A DNA stretch of 64,000 nucleotides from CAZEPJ01 sp964514105 (GTDB lineage: Bacteria > Desulfobacterota > Desulfocorpusculales > Desulfocorpusculum). The notes under the pieces were generated by a model that was not told where the DNA came from, did not search any database, and saw only the letters and a program-made list of their open reading frames with translations. A program made the translations under genes and the position numbers. Numbering within the stretch: the first letter of the stretch is position 1; each line of letters opens with the position of its first letter. This document shows, piece by piece, positions 59,098-64,000 of this stretch. Where the stretch lies: NCBI GenBank assembly GCA_964514105.1, contig CAZEPJ010000001.1, forward strand, positions 173,062 through 237,061, in the 5' to 3' direction.

Positions 59098-60960
59098 TCA
59101 GGCCGAGGCGAAGCCGGCTTCGGGGATCTCCAGGGCCGATTTGTCGGCGTTCTTGATGACCTGGGCCTTGCCCGGGCTCAAGGTCAAGAACGTGTTGGCA
59201 AAGAACCGGGCCGACGCGATCTTGCCCGAGTAGTAGGCCGCATCGCGGTTCTCTTCCACGAACGCCCGCTCCGCCTCCGCGCCCTGGACGGATTTGGCCC
59301 GAAAGAGCGACTGGAGCCTCTCGTGGGCGATGGTGGCCTGCCAGAGGAGCTGCCAGCCCACGATCATGTCCCCGAACAGTTCCAGAAAGGCGCATGCGTA
59401 CAGGACCGGTACGGTGAAATCCTCCCGCGCCTTGGTGGCGAAGAACATGGCCACCTCGGCCACGGCGTTCTTGGAGGTCTCCAACCGGTCGATCTCCCCC
59501 TTGAGGAGTTCGTTTCCCCTGGCCGCCTGGATGAACTGGCTGACCTCCCCCAGGAGGCTCATGAGGACCATTCCCTTGCCCATGCCCAGCTTCCTCGCCA
59601 CCAAGTCCAGGGCCTGAATCCCATTGGTCCCCTCGTAGATGGACGTGATCTTCTGGTCCCTGAGGAACTGCTCAACGGGATACTCTCGGATGTAGCCATA
59701 ACCGCCGTACACCTGCATGGCCGTCTCTGTGACGCGGAAACCCATGTCGGTGCTGTAGGCCTTGACCACGGGGGTGAGAAGATCCAGAAAGCCCTGCCAC
59801 TTGGCCCGCTCCGCGTCGTCCGCGGCGACGCGCACCCGGTCTCCGCAGTACGCGCAGAAATAGATCATCCCCCGGATTCCCTCGGTGAGGCTCTTCATGT
59901 ACATGAGCATTCGCCGCACATCGGGGTGCCGGATGATCGGGACCCTGGGGGCCTCGGGATTCCGGAACTCCCGGATGTCCGAGCCCTGGAGCCGATCCTT
60001 GGCGTACTTGAGGGCGTGCAGGTACGCCGTGGAGGCGACCGCCAACCCCTGCAGCCCCACGCCGATGCGCGCCTCGTTCATCATCTGGAACATGATGGGC
60101 ATGCCCTGGTTCTCCTCCCCCAGGAGTTCACCCACGCACTTGCCTTCGTCGCCGAAGTTGAGGACGCAGGTGGGGGAGCCGTGGAGCCCCATCTTGTGTT
60201 CGATACCACCGGTCTGAACGTCGTTGAACTCGCCCAGGGTCCCGTCGTCTCCGACCCGGTACTTGGGCACGATGAAGATGGAGATCCCTTTGCTGCCCGC
60301 GGGCGCGCCGTCGATGCGCGCCAGGACAGGGTGAACGATGTTCTCAGTCAGGTCGTGGTTCCCGTCGGTGATGAAGATCTTGGTCCCCGTGATGGAGAAG
60401 GTGCCGTCGGGGTTGCGCCGGGCGGTGGTCTTGAGGGCCCCCACATCGCTGCCTGCCGAAGGCTCGGTCAGACACATGGTCCCCGCCCACCGGCCCTCGA
60501 ACATCCGGAACATGTACCGCTCCTTCTGTTGGGCGGTCCCGTAATTCTCGATGAGGCGGGCGGCGCCGTGGGTCAGGCCGGGGAAGGTGGTGAAGGACGG
60601 GTTGGCCGCCACGAAGTTCTCGTTGCAGGCGACGCCGATCACCGAGGGCATGCCTTGCCCCCCGACCTCGGGGGACTCGCTCATGGAGATCCACCCCCCC
60701 TCGGTATAGAGCTTCCAGAGGCGGTGAAACGGCTCAGGGGCCTTGACCACGTTGCCTTCCCGCCTGGCCCCCTCCCGGTCTGCCCCCACATTGGTGGGCA
60801 TGATGTCGTTGACGGCCAGTTTGCGGGCCTCGGCCAGCGTCATCTCGAAGATCTCCCGAGAGAATTCCTGAAATCGCTCGTGCCTGCAAAGTTCCTCCAG
60901 CTTGAGCTGGTCGAAGAGGATGAAGGCCTGGTCCTGTTCGTCCACGAGCAGATTTGCCAT
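59098..60960 (-). CDS. Acyl-CoA dehydrogenase (FadE-like, with C-terminal extension)
   Basis: Catalyses the first beta-oxidation step, FAD-dependent. I prefer the ATG at 60960 because AAGGAGGT lies at the correct distance from it; the ATG at 60966 touches the Shine-Dalgarno sequence. The 620-residue protein has TMCLTEPSAGSDVGALKT, FITDGNHD, the FAD contact QVYGGYGYIREYPVEQFLRD and the catalytic Glu in SIYEGTNGIQALDLVA. It carries an additional C-terminal domain of the larger ACAD group (about 150 residues after the core), as in many beta-proteobacterial and deltaproteobacterial enzymes for long chains. Two FadR-like operator elements stand upstream. Confidence 0.94.
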   Translation of the reverse strand: MANLLVDEQDQAFILFDQLKLEELCRHERFQEFSREIFEMTLAEARKLAVNDIMPTNVGADREGARREGNVVKAPEPFHRLWKLYTEGGWISMSESPEVGGQGMPSVIGVACNENFVAANPSFTTFPGLTHGAARLIENYGTAQQKERYMFRMFEGRWAGTMCLTEPSAGSDVGALKTTARRNPDGTFSITGTKIFITDGNHDLTENIVHPVLARIDGAPAGSKGISIFIVPKYRVGDDGTLGEFNDVQTGGIEHKMGLHGSPTCVLNFGDEGKCVGELLGEENQGMPIMFQMMNEARIGVGLQGLAVASTAYLHALKYAKDRLQGSDIREFRNPEAPRVPIIRHPDVRRMLMYMKSLTEGIRGMIYFCAYCGDRVRVAADDAERAKWQGFLDLLTPVVKAYSTDMGFRVTETAMQVYGGYGYIREYPVEQFLRDQKITSIYEGTNGIQALDLVARKLGMGKGMVLMSLLGEVSQFIQAARGNELLKGEIDRLETSKNAVAEVAMFFATKAREDFTVPVLYACAFLELFGDMIVGWQLLWQATIAHERLQSLFRAKSVQGAEAERAFVEENRDAAYYSGKIASARFFANTFLTLSPGKAQVIKNADKSALEIPEAGFASA

Positions 60961-61012
60961 GGTCATACCTCCTTGGGTCTGATGACGCCTGCGGCAGCCC
61001 GCAGCGCCGCTC

Positions 61013-61030
61013 TGAATGAATTATCATTCA
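61013..61030 (-). promoter_or_regulatory. FadR (TetR-type)-like operator before the acyl-CoA dehydrogenase
   Basis: TGAATGA ATTA TCATTCA is a perfect 7-bp inverted repeat and closely resembles the TetR-type FadR site known from Gram-positive fatty acid regulons. On the minus strand it overlaps a GATAAT -10-like element. A second, half-conserved copy, GGAATCATTCATTAA, lies at 61111-61125. No FadR gene is in the window. Confidence 0.65.
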
Positions 61031-61288
61031 TGAAATCCGAAAGAAAACGCGGCCGAGCAAGTCCACCTGCCGGTCCCGCGGGTGCTCCGGCGTTCCAAAG
61101 ATCTGATTGAGGAATCATTCATTAAACCTCGTGAAACCTAACATGCCCCTGCCTCCCTGTCAATAGAAAAAGACAGCCCCGGGATGTCACCGCGGAACCC
61201 CTTGGGTTGCGCCGTGGAGCAGGATTTGATACAAGAGCAGATCTGTTGATCCCGTCGTCCGGACGAGGGGACGTGGAGGCCCTTGGTC

Positions 61289-61693
61289 GTGACCGAACGC
61301 CGCCTGGATGTCCGACAGCAAGCCCGCCTGCGCGTGCGCTTTCGCGTGGTCCGGGAAGGAGAAGGGATGCAGATCTCCGAGCCCGCGGAGGCCGTGCTCC
61401 GCGACGTGAGCGCCAGCGGTCTTTCCATGGAGACCTCCCAGATCGTGGTGGACGGCCTTCACATCTCGTACGACAGGGTTCCCACGGTCAAGAACCGGCT
61501 CTACCTCCAGTGGGAGCTCCCCACCGGGCGGGCCATCAAGGCGGTGGGCGAAACCATGTGGTACGAGCGCGTCTCGGCTGCCGCTCCCCTGTTTGTGGTG
61601 GGGCTGCGGTTCATCGATATGTCCCGGGAGGATCGCGAAGCGTTCAAGGGATTCCTGGAAGCCCATGTACTGGAACGACCCGTGTCCGTTTGA
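61289..61693 (+). CDS. PilZ-domain protein
   Basis: A 134-residue PilZ protein, a likely cyclic di-GMP receptor. The GTG at 61289 is nine bases behind GGAGG; a TTG two codons earlier (61283) is too near to it. The sequence ERRLDVRQQARLRVRFRV has the basic N-terminal stretch though not a canonical RxxxR, and VLRDVSASGLSMET corresponds to the D/NxSxxG motif. It ends with GLRFIDMSREDREAF. It diverges from the acyl-CoA dehydrogenase gene and could share its control region. Confidence 0.82.
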   Translation: MTERRLDVRQQARLRVRFRVVREGEGMQISEPAEAVLRDVSASGLSMETSQIVVDGLHISYDRVPTVKNRLYLQWELPTGRAIKAVGETMWYERVSAAAPLFVVGLRFIDMSREDREAFKGFLEAHVLERPVSV

Positions 61694-62407
61694 GGCTCCC
61701 GCCTCCGGTCGCTGACCTTGGTTGCCCCGTTGTGTTTTTCATCATGATGTTGAAAAAAACTACACACCGGCACTTCCAGCGCAGACAAGGGCAACGAGGA
61801 TGGGCAACGTCCGCGCGTGTCGGGATTTCCAACATGGGGAAGGCCCACGTGGGTCCGGTGGGGCATCGCGCAGGGGAAAAACCCAATGATTGAGAGGGGC
61901 AGAAGGATGAGGCATGAAAGTTGCTTCCCAAGAAGCGTTTGAAGCGGCTCAAGGGGGGGACGGAGGTCGGTTTCCCTGTGGCAGATGGGGCTGAGGTGCT
62001 GAGGCTGGAACCGGATCCAAGGGATTTTCCCAGCGGGAAGCGGCGGTGTTCGGGCAGGGTCGTCCGGCGGTCGCACCGTCGGACGGTCCGGCCGGCTGAG
62101 TGCGAGCCATTGCCCATGGCGCGGGTCTCGAGCGAGGACGGCGAGTGGGCCCGGGCCGGGGGTGGGTAAACCCGGCCGGGCGATGACAGCGGAAGCGGCG
62201 TTGTCCATGCGGATGACCTCTTGCGTCCCCCCTTGTCCCTTTTCTTTCCCGATTCCCATGGCATGCTCCCGCCCTTGCCGTCAGGGGGCCATCGCCCGGC
62301 CCGCGCGCCGGAGGGGCATGCGCGTCGGGTTTTCCAAGGCGTGGGGCGTTCCCGGTTTCCGAGGATTGTAGAGACGTTCCAACAAACCGTTGAAAGGAGG
62401 AACACGG
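61694..62407 (+). other. Gene-poor stretch upstream of sat
   Basis: About 700 bp without a recognisable gene; the open frames on both strands have no family motif. It contains GACCTTGGTTG (61714-61724, identical to one arm of the direct repeat at 46218) and an extended palindrome TTTTTCATCATGATGTTGAA and following A residues (61735-61757). No terminator or clear promoter for sat is seen, and a long sat leader or an unannotated regulatory RNA is possible. Confidence 0.4.
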
Positions 62408-63637
62408 ATGGCTCAGTCGAAGTTGGTTCCACCCCATGGCGGCGTGCTCAAGCCCCTGTTGCTGGAGGGGGAGGCGCTCAAGAAAGAGATGGACAAGGCC
62501 AAGTCCCTGCCCAAGATCGTGATGACGTCCCGTGAGCGGGACGACCTGATCATGATGGGCATCGGGGCGTTCAGCCCCCTGGACGGCTTCATGGGCAAGG
62601 CCGACTGGCAGGGATGCTGCGACAAGATGATGCTTTCCAACGGGATCTTCTGGCCCATCCCCATCACCCTCTCGGTGACCAAGGAGGTGGCGGACGGCCT
62701 CAAGATCGGGGGGGACGCTGCCCTGTACGACGAGGAGTCCGGCGAACTCATGGGCGTGATCAACGTCCAGGAGAAATACACCATAGACAAGGCCCACGAG
62801 TGCCAGAAGGTGTTCAAGACCGTCGATCCCGAGCACCCGGGCGTGGCCAAGGTCATGGAGCAGCCGGACATCAACATCGGCGGGCCGGTGAAGGTCTTCA
62901 GCGAGGGCGAGTATCCCACGAAGTTCAAGGGCCTGTATGCCCGTCCGGCCGAGACGCGCAAGCTCTTCGAGGAGAAGGGGTGGAAGACGGTGGCGGCCTT
63001 GCAGCTGCGCAACCCCATGCATCGGTCCCACGAGTACCTGGCCAAGATCGCCCTGGAGGTCTCCGACGGGGTGTTCATCCATCAGCTGGTGGGCAAGCTC
63101 AAGGCCGGGGACATCCCGGCGGAGGTTCGGGTCAAGTGCATCGACGTCCTGGTGGAGAAGTACTTCCCCAAGGACTCGGCCATCCAGAAGGGCTACCCCC
63201 TGGAGATGCGGTACGCCGGGCCCAGGGAGGCCTTGCTCCACGCCGTTTTCCGACAGAACTACGGCGCGAGCCACCTCATCGTCGGGCGAGACCACGCGGG
63301 CGTGGGCGAGTATTACGGGCCCTTCGAGGCCCAGGAGATCTTCGATCAGATCCCCGAGGGCGCGCTCCTGACCAAGCCCCTCAAGATCGACTGGACTTTT
63401 TACTGCCACAAGTGCGAGGGCATGGCGTCCATGAAGACCTGCCCTCACGGGAAGGACGATCGGGTGCTTCTCAGCGGGACCATGCTGCGAAAGATGCTCT
63501 CCGAGGGAAAGAATCCGCCCAAGGAGTTCACCCGCCTCGAGGTGGCCGCCATCCTCATGGAGTACTACGCGAGCCTCGAGGAAAAGGTGGAGATCAAGCT
63601 GCACAAGTTCGCCACAGGCGAGGAGAGCAAGAAGTAG
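62408..63637 (+). CDS. sat: Sulfate adenylyltransferase
   Basis: Sat activates sulfate with ATP to adenylyl sulfate (APS), the first step of dissimilatory sulfate reduction. The ATG at 62408 has AAAGGAGG eight bases upstream. The 409-residue protein is of the homo-oligomeric (archaeal/SRB) type: GFMGKADW, AALQLRNPMHRSHEYLA (QxRNPxHxxHE), VGRDHAGVG (GRDHAG) and, near the C-terminus, FYCHKCEGMASMKTCPHG, a zinc-binding cysteine cluster typical for sulfate reducers. aprB follows 179 bp downstream. Confidence 0.97.
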   Translation: MAQSKLVPPHGGVLKPLLLEGEALKKEMDKAKSLPKIVMTSRERDDLIMMGIGAFSPLDGFMGKADWQGCCDKMMLSNGIFWPIPITLSVTKEVADGLKIGGDAALYDEESGELMGVINVQEKYTIDKAHECQKVFKTVDPEHPGVAKVMEQPDINIGGPVKVFSEGEYPTKFKGLYARPAETRKLFEEKGWKTVAALQLRNPMHRSHEYLAKIALEVSDGVFIHQLVGKLKAGDIPAEVRVKCIDVLVEKYFPKDSAIQKGYPLEMRYAGPREALLHAVFRQNYGASHLIVGRDHAGVGEYYGPFEAQEIFDQIPEGALLTKPLKIDWTFYCHKCEGMASMKTCPHGKDDRVLLSGTMLRKMLSEGKNPPKEFTRLEVAAILMEYYASLEEKVEIKLHKFATGEESKK

Positions 63638-63660
63638 CCGTGTTGTGTGGTGTGGCTTCG

Positions 63661-63682
63661 GGTGGGGCCGTCTGGCCCCACC
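63661..63682 (+). other. Strong hairpin between sat and aprB
   Basis: GGTGGGGCC (63661-63669) and GGCCCCACC (63674-63682) form a perfect 9-bp stem with a 4-nt loop. No T-run follows, so it is not a standard terminator; it may protect the 3' end of sat mRNA or partly attenuate transcription into aprB. Confidence 0.6.
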
Positions 63683-63816
63683 GGGCACTTGGGGAGGAAG
63701 CCGGAGAATCCCGCAAACGGAAAGGGGGTGAGGGCCGGGATCGACGACGTCGAAACCAGAGGCAACGGTGGATGCGATTCTTCACTCAAGAAACCCGTTT
63801 TTGAGGAGGTAGACTG

Positions 63817-64000
63817 ATGCCAAGCTTCGTGATTCTCGAGAAGTGCGACGGGTGTAAGGGACAGGACAAGACCGCCTGCCAGTACATCTGCCCCAACGAC
63901 CTGATGGTCCTGAACAAGGAGACCATGAAGGGCTACAACCGTGCCCCGGAGATGTGCTGGGAGTGCTACAACTGCGTCAAGATCTGCCCCCAGCAGGCGG
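63817..64000 (+). CDS. aprB: Adenylylsulfate reductase beta subunit, cut by the window edge
   Basis: Sixty-one codons are visible from an ATG behind GAGGAGGT. The N-terminus PSFVILEKCDGCKGQDKTAC, YICPNDLMVL and MCWECYNCVKICPQQ match the two 4Fe-4S cluster ferredoxin-like domain of AprB (characteristic KCDGCKG and MCWECYNCVKICPQ). With AprA it reduces APS to sulfite and AMP. aprA is expected directly downstream, beyond the window. Confidence 0.95.
   Translation, partial: MPSFVILEKCDGCKGQDKTACQYICPNDLMVLNKETMKGYNRAPEMCWECYNCVKICPQQA

Noticed and set aside
57685..61110. A 1141-codon plus-strand open frame over the beta-oxidation genes
   Set aside because: Antisense to well-recognised enzymes; no motif.
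62371..62390. A Rex-like site (TTGT ... ACAA) before sat
   Set aside because: Only four bases of each arm match, too weak to claim.
1..64000. tRNA, rRNA, CRISPR arrays, transposases, phage genes
   Set aside because: I looked through the gaps between genes and found none that I could support; small RNA genes could be missed by eye.

Overview
The window is GC-rich, densely coding DNA from a sulfate-reducing deltaproteobacterium (Desulfobacterota). The right end carries sat (ATP sulfurylase) followed by the start of aprB (APS reductase beta subunit), the cytoplasmic sulfate-activation genes. A four-step set of fatty-acid oxidation genes (acyl-CoA dehydrogenase, thiolase, hydratase/dehydrogenase) suggests growth on fatty acids. 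I cannot name a genus from the sequence alone.

Layout. 1-3250 (minus): a copper/heme-flavoured group of two NosL-family proteins, an SCO-like protein that has lost one of its two copper-binding cysteines, a FixH-like fragment and a decayed heme-sensor histidine kinase. 3258-9680 (plus): gspD and gspE of type II secretion, a membrane TPR protein and a GAF-GGDEF diguanylate cyclase. 9776-14810: plsB, prmA and a cysteine desulfurase. 14782-21022: a secreted lysyl-endopeptidase-like protease and a very large FecR-TPR-beta-barrel protein, transcribed divergently from a short region that holds a degenerate extragenic palindromic repeat. 21100-41801: mostly housekeeping genes (FmdB zinc ribbon, thioredoxin-like protein with an in-frame TAG, CBS-ACT protein, recJ, beta-CASP nuclease, LOG protein, Nudix hydrolase, OmpA-like protein, dprA, topA, ilvD, trmFO, cNMP-binding protein, ClpX-like ATPase, DnaJ-like chaperone, larB, mltA). 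A frameshifted PilZ gene lies at 41861-42320.

42385-54438 is the accessory high point: what looks like a ribosomally made, post-translationally modified peptide (RiPP) locus. It has a nucleotidyltransferase-family protein, an ABC exporter with a PqqD-like chaperone on the minus strand, and, divergently from a near-consensus promoter, a 70-residue two-cysteine precursor candidate, a radical SAM/SPASM enzyme with an N-terminal PqqD-like domain and an HPr-kinase-like P-loop protein. An AT-rich promoter region then precedes a secreted propeller-like protein, a C25 (gingipain) cysteine peptidase and an S24/S26-type peptidase. I infer that the precursor is bound by the PqqD-like domains, modified by the radical SAM enzyme and perhaps the kinase or nucleotidyltransferase, exported by the ABC transporter and trimmed by one of the peptidases.

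54427-61693 holds a TPR protein, the beta-oxidation genes with FadR-like operator palindromes upstream of the acyl-CoA dehydrogenase, and a PilZ protein. A gene-poor stretch of about 700 bp then leads to sat and aprB. I found no tRNA, rRNA, CRISPR array or insertion sequence.
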